Shown here: positions 51,264 to 58,812 of the stretch, in pieces
Layout of the letters: each line of letters opens with the position of its first letter
How positions within the stretch are numbered: position 1 is the stretch's first letter
Assembly (NCBI RefSeq): GCF_002005565.1
Contig: NZ_BDJC01000011.1
Span: 1 to 64,000, forward strand
DNA: 64,000 bases
Direction of reading: 5' to 3'
DNA from: Streptomyces sp. JHA26
GTDB taxonomy: Bacteria; Actinomycetota; Actinomycetes; Streptomycetales; Streptomycetaceae
Notes under the pieces: generated by a model
The model's input: the letters and a program-made list of their open reading frames with translations, nothing else
What the model was told of the DNA's origin: nothing
Database searches by the model: none
Position numbers and translations under genes: made by a program

Positions 51264-51334
51264 GGGTGCGGCGGGCCACCGCCCGCCGCGCCCGCGCACT
51301 CGAGTCCCGAGCCGTCGGGCGTACTGTGATCCAC

Positions 51335-52081
51335 ATGGAGCCGCTGCCCAACTCCCGTACCGAACCCGACGGTTCCGCCGTCATCCGGGTCCTCTGCTAC
51401 AACATCCGCTCGATGCGCGACGACACCGACGCCCTCGCCCGCGTGATCGCCGCCTGCGCCCCGGACCTCGTCCTCCTCCAGGAGGCCCCCCGCTTCTTCC
51501 GCTGGCGCAAGAAGCTCGCCCGGCTCGCCGCGGCCTCCGGACTGGTGATCCTCTCCGGAGGCGCCCCGGCCGCCGGACCGGCGCTGCTGTGCTCCCTGCG
51601 GGCCACCGTGGAGCGCACCGAGGACGTCCTGCTCCCGCTCACCCCCGGCCTGCACCGCCGGGGCTTCGCCACCGCCGTGGTCCGCTTCGGCGGGGCCCGG
51701 CTCGGCGTCGTGAGCTGTCACCTGTCGCTGCAGAAGGACGAACGGTACGCGCAGGCCGGCCTGCTCCTCGAGCGGGTCGCCGCGATGGGCGTGGAGCACG
51801 TGGTGGCGGGCGGCGATCTGAACGAACGCCCCGGCGGCCCCGTCTTCCGGCGGCTCGGCGACGGGCTGCGGGACTGCTGGACCGCCGCACCCTGGGGCGG
51901 CGAGTACACCTCCACCGCCGCCGACCCGCACCAGCGCATCGACGCGGTCCTCGCCACCGAGGGCGTCGAGGTGCTGGGCTGCGGGGTGCCGGCGGGGCTG
52001 CCCGGGGTGGCCGAGGAGGACCTGAGGGCGGCCACGGACCACCTCCCGGTCCTGGCCGCCCTCCGCGTGCCCGCGGCCTGA
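51335..52081 (+). CDS. Endonuclease/exonuclease/phosphatase family protein
   Basis: A 248-residue hydrolase of the EEP fold. VLCYNIRSMRDD, LVLLQEAPRFF (metal-binding Glu), VVSCHLSLQKDERYAQA, VAGGDLNERPGGPV and the final ATDHLPVLAALRV (catalytic Asp-His) are all present. It has no signal peptide, so it acts inside the cell on a nucleic acid or phosphoester. The ATG at 51335 is chosen; a GTG three codons upstream is possible. Its stop lies within an 18-base tandem repeat. Confidence 0.9.
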   Translation: MEPLPNSRTEPDGSAVIRVLCYNIRSMRDDTDALARVIAACAPDLVLLQEAPRFFRWRKKLARLAAASGLVILSGGAPAAGPALLCSLRATVERTEDVLLPLTPGLHRRGFATAVVRFGGARLGVVSCHLSLQKDERYAQAGLLLERVAAMGVEHVVAGGDLNERPGGPVFRRLGDGLRDCWTAAPWGGEYTSTAADPHQRIDAVLATEGVEVLGCGVPAGLPGVAEEDLRAATDHLPVLAALRVPAA

Positions 52082-52114
52082 GACCGGCCCGCGGCCTGAG
52101 ACCGGCCCGCGGCC
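52070..52114. repeat. 18-base tandem repeat across a stop codon
   Basis: The unit CCCGCGGCCTGAGACCGG is repeated 2.5 times without change. The first copy encodes the last residues and stop of the EEP protein. The following GCCGGCCTCAG can pair with either copy of CTGAGACCGGC, giving a hairpin with two alternative arms between convergent genes. Confidence 0.7.
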
Positions 52115-52129
52115 GGGGTGCCGCCGGCC

Positions 52130-52789
52130 TCAGACCACCGCGCCCCGTCCCGGGTCGTCGTCGTCCTCGTCGTCCGTGCGCATCCGCATGACCAGGGTGG
52201 CGAAGCCGCCGAGGAAGCCGCCGATGCTCAGGGTCGTCAGCCACCAGGTCATGTCCCAGCCGAGCACCACCGCCAGCAGGAGCAGCACCGGGCCGCCGAG
52301 CACGCCCAGCCAGGCGAACTTCGCCGTGGTGTCGCCCTCGGGCAGCGGCGGCGGCTCGGGCGGCACGAAGTGGCCCTCGTCCTCCTCGCCGAGATCGTCG
52401 TCGGAGGGCTCGGCCAGGCTGTGGTCGCGCGGTCCGACACCCGGGGCGAAGGCGACGGAGCCGCCCAGCGGGCGGGCCGAGGCGGGCCGCTCCGGCTCGG
52501 GCTCGTCGTCGTTCGTCTCCGGCTCCAGCAGAGCCAGGTCCTCCACCGACTTGAACGGCTTGGCCCCCGGCGGGTCCGGCGGCTCCTCCCCGTACCCGGC
52601 GACGATCGCCGCCCAGGCCGCGTCCTCGTCGAGGGGCACGGCCCGCTCCTGGGACGCGCGCTCCTCCCCGGGCTCCCGGCCCCCGCCGCGCTCCCGCCCG
52701 GCCTCCTGCCCCGGCTCCCGGTCCACGTTCCGCTCCTCCCGGTCCTCGCGCTCCTCCCGGCCCTCGCGGTCGGAGTCGTGCTCAGCCAC
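52130..52789 (-). CDS. Acidic membrane protein with two C-terminal helices, unknown function
   Basis: A 219-residue protein. Residues 1-140 are very polar, first Glu/Arg-rich (REGREEREDREERN) then acidic and Pro-rich. Two hydrophobic helices follow (about WLGVLGGPVLLLLAVVLGW and WWLTTLSIGGFLGGFATLV), then an Asp-rich tail. It is thus a membrane hairpin protein with a large cytosolic part. GTG 52789 is preferred because GGAAGG lies upstream; GTG 52810 is possible. It overlaps the end of the alpha/beta hydrolase gene and is probably coupled to it. Confidence 0.8.
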   Translation of the reverse strand: MAEHDSDREGREEREDREERNVDREPGQEAGRERGGGREPGEERASQERAVPLDEDAAWAAIVAGYGEEPPDPPGAKPFKSVEDLALLEPETNDDEPEPERPASARPLGGSVAFAPGVGPRDHSLAEPSDDDLGEEDEGHFVPPEPPPLPEGDTTAKFAWLGVLGGPVLLLLAVVLGWDMTWWLTTLSIGGFLGGFATLVMRMRTDDEDDDDPGRGAVV

Positions 52790-53585
52790 CTGCGGTCGTC
52801 CCTTCCTCACCGAGACCGGGCCCCGGCTCCTTGACGGAACCGGGCGCGAGCCGGTCGATGAACGCGACGCTCTCCGCGAAGATCCGGTCCGCGTCGTGGT
52901 CCAACGTCGCCACGTGGTAACTCTGTTCCAGCAGGACCTCCGTGACGTCCGTCGACGACACCCGGCCGAGGATCCGCGCCGAGTCGGCCGGCGGCACCAC
53001 GTGGTCCTGCGGGCTGCGCAGCAACAGCAGCGGCTGCGTGACCTGCGGCAGATCGCCGTCCGCGAGCCGGAAGAACGTACGCAGCGAGTGGGCCGCGTGC
53101 AGCGGCACCCTGTCGTACCCCAGCTCCGTGGCGAGCGGCTTGGCGATGTCGCTGGCGATGCCCTTCGTCGCGGGCAGCAGGTGGCGCAGGACCGGCAGGG
53201 CGTGCTGGGCCACGCCGTGCATCCGGTTCGCCGGGTTGACGACCACGACGCCCGACACCGCGTCCCCGTGCTTCGCGGCGAGCCGCAGCGCCAGGGCCCC
53301 GCCCATCGACAGGCCGGCCACGAACACGCGCGCGCAGCGCTCCCGCAGGGCGCGCAGCTCGCGGTCCACCTCCGCGTACCAGTCCTGCCAGCCGGTGACC
53401 TGCATGTCCTGCCAGCGCGTGCCGTGCCCGGGCAGCAGCGGCAGCGCGACGGTCAGATCGCGCTCCGCGAGGTACCGGGCCCAGGGGCGCAGCGATTGCG
53501 GGGATCCGGTGAAACCGTGGCAGAGGAGGACGCCGGTCTCCCCGCCCTCGTGGCGGAACGGCTCGGCTCCGGGCAGGACCGGCAC
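52782..53585 (-). CDS. Alpha/beta hydrolase (carboxylesterase family)
   Basis: A 267-residue esterase-like protein. HGFTGSPQSLRPWARYL forms the oxyanion loop, the nucleophile is in VAGLSMGGALAL, the acid in LLLRSPQDHVVPP, and the His in EQSYHVATLDHDADRI, so the triad is intact. The layout matches the bacterial carboxylesterase/monoacylglycerol-lipase-like Est30 group. The GTG at 53585 is used. It is divergent from plsC, and its downstream neighbour overlaps its 3' end. Confidence 0.92.
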   Translation of the reverse strand: MPVLPGAEPFRHEGGETGVLLCHGFTGSPQSLRPWARYLAERDLTVALPLLPGHGTRWQDMQVTGWQDWYAEVDRELRALRERCARVFVAGLSMGGALALRLAAKHGDAVSGVVVVNPANRMHGVAQHALPVLRHLLPATKGIASDIAKPLATELGYDRVPLHAAHSLRTFFRLADGDLPQVTQPLLLLRSPQDHVVPPADSARILGRVSSTDVTEVLLEQSYHVATLDHDADRIFAESVAFIDRLAPGSVKEPGPGLGEEGTTAGG

Positions 53586-53748
53586 GTCTCGGTCTCCTGT
53601 CGTCAGGGGGCCGGCACAGCCGGCACGTCGTGTGCGGTACTTGCGGGTACCTCACCGTACGCGACCGCACGGGCACCGACCAGGGCCGTCGGAGCCATCG
53701 ACGGTGCCCCGGGATAGGGTCTGACCCACAGACTCAGGAGGCACTCGG

Positions 53749-54540
53749 TTGTTGTACGGCGCGATGAAGGTCACCATCGGGGGTTCGCTGAAGCTTGCCT
53801 TCCGGCCCTGGGTGGAAGGCCTGGAGCACATTCCGGCCGACGGCCCCGCCATTCTGGCGAGCAACCACCTGTCGTTCTCCGACTCGTTCTTCCTGCCGGC
53901 CGTCCTCGACCGCAAGGTGACCTTCATCGCCAAGGCCGAGTACTTCAACACGCCCGGGGTCAAGGGCCGGCTGACGGCCGCGTTCTTCAAGGGCGTCGGC
54001 CAGCTCCCCGTGGACCGCTCCGGCGCGCGCGGCGCGGGTGAGGCCGCCATCAGGAGCGGCATAGAGGTCCTCGAGCGCGGCGAGCTGTTCGGCATCTACC
54101 CCGAGGGCACGCGGTCCCCGGACGGCAGGCTCTACCGCGGCAAGCCCGGCGGCCTCGCCCGCGTGACGCTCGCCACCGGCGCCCCCGTCATCCCGGTCGC
54201 CATGATCGACACCGAGAAGATCCAGCCGCCCGGCAAGGTGGTGCCGAAGCTGATGCGTCCCGGCATCCGCATCGGCAAGCCCCTGGACTTCAGCCGCTAC
54301 CAGGGCATGGAGCACGACCGCTTCGTGCTCCGCGCGGTGACCGACGAGGTCATGTACGAGATCATGAAGCTCTCCGGCCAGGAGTACGTCGACATGTACG
54401 CGACCGCCATGAAGCGGCAGCTCGCGGAGGCGGCGAAGGCCGAGAAGGAGGCGGGCAAGGCGGCGAAGGCCGCGCTCGCCCGGGCGGAGAAGGAACAGAG
54501 CGCGAAGGAGAAGGACGCCGAGCAGGGGACCGAGCCCTAG
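53749..54540 (+). CDS. plsC: 1-acyl-sn-glycerol-3-phosphate acyltransferase family (PlsC)
   Basis: A 263-residue acyltransferase of phospholipid synthesis. The catalytic NHLSFSDSFFLP (HxxxxD type), FIAKAEYF, GQLPVDRSG and FGIYPEGTRSPDGRL motifs are in order. A Lys/Ala/Glu-rich tail of about 35 residues ends the protein and may bind the membrane surface. The start is a TTG with AGGAGG 8 bases upstream. It lies 28 bases before macS, so these may be co-transcribed. Mycobacterial Rv2182c is the positional counterpart. Confidence 0.93.
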   Translation: MLYGAMKVTIGGSLKLAFRPWVEGLEHIPADGPAILASNHLSFSDSFFLPAVLDRKVTFIAKAEYFNTPGVKGRLTAAFFKGVGQLPVDRSGARGAGEAAIRSGIEVLERGELFGIYPEGTRSPDGRLYRGKPGGLARVTLATGAPVIPVAMIDTEKIQPPGKVVPKLMRPGIRIGKPLDFSRYQGMEHDRFVLRAVTDEVMYEIMKLSGQEYVDMYATAMKRQLAEAAKAEKEAGKAAKAALARAEKEQSAKEKDAEQGTEP

Positions 54541-54568
54541 CCGGGCCGGTGCCGGGGGACGGGGGGAC

Positions 54569-55807
54569 ATGGCCGGGCGCGGAAAAGTCATGAAGATGTC
54601 GGTCGAGCAGCCGCTGTGGCGTGCGCTCGCCGGCTACCGCGTGCTCACCATGCTGTACGCGATCGGCTTCTTCACCACCGCCTGGTCCGGTTTCACCCGG
54701 CCCTGGCTCGCCGTCGCCTACTACGCCGTCCTCTTCGTCTGGACCCTGGCGACCCTCCCCAGGGTCTCGGGCGCGGCCGGCTGCACCAAGGGCTTCCTCG
54801 CCGCCGACCTCACGATCGCGCTCACCGGCATCCTGCTCACCCCGTTCGCCGACGCGCACGAGCGGGTCATGGACGGCGGCCCGACCCTGCCGTCGATCTG
54901 GACCGCCGGCTCCGTCCTGGCCTTCGCCATCAAGGGCGGCTGGCGCTGGGCGGCCGTGGCCTCCACCCCCGTCGCCGTCGCCAACCTCGTCGAACGCGGC
55001 ACCCCGGCCCGCGACACCGTCCACAACGTGATCCTCGTCTGGGTCGCCTCCCTCGCCATCGGCTACGTCGTCGAGGTCGCCCGCGCCTCCGAGCGCACCC
55101 TCGCCCGCGCCCTGGAGATCGAGGCGGCGACCAGGGAACGCGAGCGGCTCGCCCGCGACATCCACGACAGCGTCCTCCAGGTGCTGGCGATGGTGCAGCG
55201 GCGCGGCGCCGTCATCGGCGGCGAGGCGGCCGAGCTGGGCCGCATGGCCGGCGAACAGGAGGTCGCGCTGCGCACCCTGGTCTCCGGCGGACTGGTCCCC
55301 GTCTCCCGGGTGTCCGAGGGCGCCGTCGTACGGGCGGTGGAGGAACCGGAGGCGGACGCCCCGGCCGGACCCGTCGACCTGCGCTCCCTGCTCGCCCCGT
55401 ACGCCGGGTCGCGGGTGAACCTGGCCGAACCCGGGGCCCCGGTGCGGCTGCCCCCCACCACGGCGCGCGAGCTCGCCGCGGCCGTCGGCGCCGCCCTGGA
55501 CAACGTCCGCAAGCACGTCGGCGAGGACGCGCGCGCGTGGATCCTCGTCGAGGACGAACCGGACGAGGTGATCGTCACCGTCCGCGACGAGGGACCCGGC
55601 ATCCCCGAGGGACGGCTGGCCGAGGCCGAGGGCGAGGGGCGGCTCGGCGTCGCCCTGTCCATCCGGGGCCGGCTGCGCGACCTCGGCGGCACGGCCGAAC
55701 TGATCTCGGTGCCCGGACAGGGCACCGAGGTCGAACTCAGGGCGCCGAAGGCGCCGGACACTTCCATGGACACCAGCAGCACCGCACGGGGGAAGGCGGA
55801 CCGATGA
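54569..55807 (+). CDS. macS: Sensor histidine kinase MacS-like
   Basis: A 412-residue membrane kinase. About five hydrophobic segments fill residues 20-175 (DUF5931-type sensor region), followed by the HisKA_3 helix ARDIHDSVLQVL with phospho-acceptor His199, then an ATPase domain (LDNVRKHVG, VRDEGPGIPEGR, GEGRLGVALSIRGR). It is coupled by an ATGA overlap to the regulator. Gene order and sequence correspond to S. coelicolor MacS (SCO2121) as I remember it, a kinase affecting morphogenesis and actinorhodin. An ATG 21 bases further on is an alternative start. Confidence 0.92.
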   Translation: MAGRGKVMKMSVEQPLWRALAGYRVLTMLYAIGFFTTAWSGFTRPWLAVAYYAVLFVWTLATLPRVSGAAGCTKGFLAADLTIALTGILLTPFADAHERVMDGGPTLPSIWTAGSVLAFAIKGGWRWAAVASTPVAVANLVERGTPARDTVHNVILVWVASLAIGYVVEVARASERTLARALEIEAATRERERLARDIHDSVLQVLAMVQRRGAVIGGEAAELGRMAGEQEVALRTLVSGGLVPVSRVSEGAVVRAVEEPEADAPAGPVDLRSLLAPYAGSRVNLAEPGAPVRLPPTTARELAAAVGAALDNVRKHVGEDARAWILVEDEPDEVIVTVRDEGPGIPEGRLAEAEGEGRLGVALSIRGRLRDLGGTAELISVPGQGTEVELRAPKAPDTSMDTSSTARGKADR

Positions 55808-56487
55808 CCGAGCGACAGGATCCGATCAGGGTCATGGTGGTCGACGACCACCCGATGTGGCGCGACGCCGTGGCCCGGGACCTCGCCGAGTCCGGCTTCG
55901 AGGTGGTCGCCACCGCCGGCGACGGCGACCAGGCGGTGCGCCGCGCCCGGGCCGCCGCCCCCGACGTCCTCGTGCTCGACCTGAACCTGCCCGGCAAGCC
56001 CGGCGTCCAGGTCTGCAAGGAGGCCGTGGGCGCCGACCCGACGCTGCGCGTCCTCGTGCTGTCCGCGAGCGGGGAGCACGCCGACGTGCTGGAGGCGGTG
56101 AAGTCCGGCGCCACCGGATACCTGCTCAAGTCGGCCTCCACCGAGGAGCTGCGGGACGCGGTGCGCCGCACGGCCGTCGGCGACGCCGTCTTCACCCCGG
56201 GACTGGCCGGACTGGTCCTCGGCGAGTACCGCCGCCTCGCCTCCGAACCGGCCCCCGCGGCCGGGGCCGGGGCCGGCGAACCGGGGGCGCCCCGGCTCAC
56301 CGACCGCGAGACCGAGGTGCTGCGCCTGGTCGCCAAGGGCCTGAGCTACAAGCAGATCGCCGAACGCCTCGTCATCTCCCACCGCACCGTGCAGAACCAC
56401 GTCCAGAACACCCTGGGCAAGCTCCAGCTGCACAACCGGGTGGAGCTCGTGCGGTACGCGATAGAACGGGGTCTGGACGACGCCTGA
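55804..56487 (+). CDS. macR: Response regulator MacR-like (NarL/FixJ type)
   Basis: A 227-residue regulator. The receiver has DDHPMW, phospho-acceptor Asp59 in VLVLDLNLPGKPG, VLVLSASGE and the Lys in YLLKSAS. After an Ala/Gly-rich linker the LuxR helix-turn-helix follows (RLTDRETEVLRLVAKGLSYKQIAERLVISHRTVQNHV). S. coelicolor MacR (SCO2120) is reported to bind a TGAGTAC-type palindrome and to control membrane-protein and differentiation genes. No complete site of that form was noticed in the window. Confidence 0.92.
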   Translation: MTERQDPIRVMVVDDHPMWRDAVARDLAESGFEVVATAGDGDQAVRRARAAAPDVLVLDLNLPGKPGVQVCKEAVGADPTLRVLVLSASGEHADVLEAVKSGATGYLLKSASTEELRDAVRRTAVGDAVFTPGLAGLVLGEYRRLASEPAPAAGAGAGEPGAPRLTDRETEVLRLVAKGLSYKQIAERLVISHRTVQNHVQNTLGKLQLHNRVELVRYAIERGLDDA

Positions 56488-56581
56488 CCCGGGCCGGGGC
56501 CCTTCCCCGCCGACCGGACGTCCTCCTCACCGAGGACGCCGTCCGGCAGGTCGCCGACGCCACGGTGGGGAGCGTCCTCGA

Positions 56582-58471
56582 CTACCGGGCCGGCCGCCGC
56601 TCGGAGAACGTGCCCGTGCCGCGCAGTTGACCGACCAGCCCCCGCACGATCGCCGCACCGTTCAGCGTCAGCACCGACTCCGGGTGGAACTGCACGCCGG
56701 CGAAGCCCGGACCCCGCAGCGCGTGCACCTCGTGCGCGGCGCTCCGGCTCACCTCGACGCCGTGCGCCGCCAGCTCGGCGGCCGCCCCGTCGTCGCAGCG
56801 GGCGGTGAAGCTGTTGTAGAAGCCGACCGTCTCCCGCCGCCCGAACAGGTCGATCTCCGTCTGCGCCCCCTGGTACGGCACCTCCTTGCGGACGATGTCC
56901 AGTCCCAGCTCGGCCGCGATCAGCTCGTGCCCGAGGCAGACCCCGAGGACGCCGTGCCGGTGGTCCCGGAGCACGTCGGCGGTCAGCGCGCGCAGGAAGC
57001 GCATCTTCGGGTCGGCGGCGTCGGACGGGTCACCGGGGCCGGGACCCAGCACCACCGGGCCGTCGTGCCCGAGCACCGCCTCGCGCAGTCCCGGTCCGTC
57101 GTAGCGCCGCACGGTGACGCCGAGCCCGGCCGAGCGCAGCACATGGGCGAGCATCGCGGTGAAGGTGTCCTCCGCGTCGACGACCAGGGCGTGCCCGGTG
57201 AGCGTGTCCACCGGCTCCTGCATCCGCAGCCAGAACGGCGCCAGCGAGGCCCGGCGCCCGTCCAGCGTCGCCCGCACCCGGGGATCGTCGGCCAGCCCCG
57301 GCCGCCCCGCCTCCGCACGCGGCCGGCCGGGACGCACCCCCAGCGCCGCCAGCACCCCGGCCGCCTTGGCGTGCGTCTCCGCGACCTCGCCCGCCGGGTC
57401 CGAGCCCCGCACCAGCGTGGCGCCGACCGGCACCCGCAGCCGCCCGTCGGCGTCGATGTCGGCGGTACGGATGAGGATGGGGGAGTCCAGGGTCTGCGCA
57501 CCGCCCGCGTCCCGGCCGAGCAGCGCCAGCGCACCCGCGTAGTAGCCGCGTCCGCCGGCCTCGTGCCGCTCGATGACCCGGCAGGCGTTCTGCACCGGCG
57601 AGCCGGTCACCGTCGCCGCGAACATCGTCTCCCGCAGCACCTCCCGCACGTCCAGCGAGGAACGGCCGCGCAGCTCGTACTCGGTGTGCGCGAGGTGCGC
57701 CATCTCCCTCAGCCGGGGGCCGACGACGACGCCGCCCATGTCGCCGACGGTGCACATCATCTTGAGCTCCTCGTCGACCACCATCGACAGCTCCTCGATC
57801 TCCTTGCCGTCGGCGAGGAAGTCCAGCAGGTGCTCGGGGGTCGGCCCTTCGGCGGGATAGCGGTACGTGCCGCTGATCGGGTTCATGACGACGGTGCCGC
57901 CGGACATCCGCACGTGCACCTCGGGGCTCGCGCCCACCAGCGTCCGGTCCCCGGTGTGCACCACGAAGGTCCAGTACGCGCCCCGCTCGCCCACCAGCAG
58001 CCGCCGGAACAGGGCGAGCGCGTCGGCGCGCCCGAACCCGGGGACGTGCCCCTCGTACGTCCGCCGGATCACGAAGTTGGCGCCCTCGCCCCGTCCGATC
58101 TCCTCGTCCAGCACCCGCCCGACGATCCGCGCGTACTCCTCGTCGTCCACGTCGAAGCCGCCGCCCTCGACGCGGACGTCGTGGGCGGGCAGCTGCTCCA
58201 GGGCCCGGGCGAGCGGGACGTCGTACCGCTCCTCGGGGGTCAGCACCAGCAGCGGTGTGCCGTCGTCGCGCACGTCGAAGCCGCGTTCGCGGATCTGCCG
58301 GAAGGGCACCAGCGCCAGCCCCTCGTCGGGCAGGCCGGCGAGCCGGTCGTGTTCCGTCACCGGGCCGAGCAGCAGTTCCACGGTGTCGTGGTCGTGGCCC
58401 GGGGTGCGGCGGCGGAGCAGGGCGAACGGGCGGTCGCCGGCGGTCAGGGCGCGCAGGTCGAACTGTGGCAT
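56582..58471 (-). CDS. trpEG: Anthranilate synthase, fused TrpE-TrpG
   Basis: A 629-residue fusion. Residues 1-400 are the chorismate-utilising part (NPISGTYRYPAEG, EELSMVVDEELKMM, TVTGSPVQNACRVIERHE, GRGYYAGALALLG); residues about 430-629 are the glutaminase with nucleophile Cys in LGVCLGHELIAAELG and the His/Glu in GVQFHPESVLTLNG. It makes anthranilate from chorismate and glutamine. Fused forms occur as trpE(G) in Streptomyces venezuelae and as PhzE; the long spacer is typical. AGAAGGAC precedes the ATG. A leader peptide and attenuator lie upstream. Confidence 0.94.
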   Translation of the reverse strand: MPQFDLRALTAGDRPFALLRRRTPGHDHDTVELLLGPVTEHDRLAGLPDEGLALVPFRQIRERGFDVRDDGTPLLVLTPEERYDVPLARALEQLPAHDVRVEGGGFDVDDEEYARIVGRVLDEEIGRGEGANFVIRRTYEGHVPGFGRADALALFRRLLVGERGAYWTFVVHTGDRTLVGASPEVHVRMSGGTVVMNPISGTYRYPAEGPTPEHLLDFLADGKEIEELSMVVDEELKMMCTVGDMGGVVVGPRLREMAHLAHTEYELRGRSSLDVREVLRETMFAATVTGSPVQNACRVIERHEAGGRGYYAGALALLGRDAGGAQTLDSPILIRTADIDADGRLRVPVGATLVRGSDPAGEVAETHAKAAGVLAALGVRPGRPRAEAGRPGLADDPRVRATLDGRRASLAPFWLRMQEPVDTLTGHALVVDAEDTFTAMLAHVLRSAGLGVTVRRYDGPGLREAVLGHDGPVVLGPGPGDPSDAADPKMRFLRALTADVLRDHRHGVLGVCLGHELIAAELGLDIVRKEVPYQGAQTEIDLFGRRETVGFYNSFTARCDDGAAAELAAHGVEVSRSAAHEVHALRGPGFAGVQFHPESVLTLNGAAIVRGLVGQLRGTGTFSERRPAR

Positions 58472-58520
58472 GGGTCCGTGTCCTTCTCGTTGTCTGGCGA
58501 GAGGAACGGCCCCGATCCGG

Positions 58521-58554
58521 AAAACACCGAAGGCCGCCTCTCGGGGCGGCCTTC
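58521..58554 (-). terminator. trpEG attenuator terminator
   Basis: On the minus strand GAAGGCCGCC and GGCGGCCTTC form a perfect 10-base stem with a 6-base loop, followed by GGTGTTTTCC. It lies between the leader peptide and trpEG. The segment GGCGGCC in the 3' part of the leader-peptide reading frame is complementary to GGCCGCC of the first arm, so it can form a competing antiterminator. Confidence 0.85.
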
Positions 58555-58576
58555 GCGAAGTCTTGCGTACGCGCAG

Positions 58577-58633
58577 TCAGTGGGCCGCCGGAGGAGCGGT
58601 CCACCACCAGTTCTGGATCGAGTGCGCGAACAT
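58577..58633 (-). CDS. trpL: trp leader peptide
   Basis: An 18-residue reading frame, MFAHSIQNWWWTAPPAAH, with three consecutive Trp codons, 105 bases upstream of trpEG and directly before an intrinsic terminator. Stalling at the Trp codons when charged tRNA-Trp is scarce should favour read-through. A nearly identical leader is known for trpE(G) of Streptomyces venezuelae. No ribosome site is visible, so the peptide may be translated from a leaderless or very short leader mRNA. Confidence 0.88.
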   Translation of the reverse strand: MFAHSIQNWWWTAPPAAH

Positions 58634-58812
58634 GCCACGGACGGTACACCATGCACACCGTGCGGGGCCGTGTCCCGGAGCTCCGTCGCGTCGTCGCCCC
58701 TGACGTGCCCCCGCCCGCGGGGGGTGTCGGGCGCGTCCCGTCACGGGGGACGCCCGTCTCACGGACTGGGCGTCGTGCTGGACGCCCTGTCCGACCGCGT
58801 AGTGTTGAGCGC

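Larger units (their letters stand above)
58472..58812. other. Divergent control region trpEG/aroH with attenuator
   Basis: This 341-base gap holds the trp leader peptide, its terminator (58521-58554) and, on the right, the upstream region of the DAHP synthase gene, which has no visible ribosome site or clear promoter. Confidence 0.7.
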
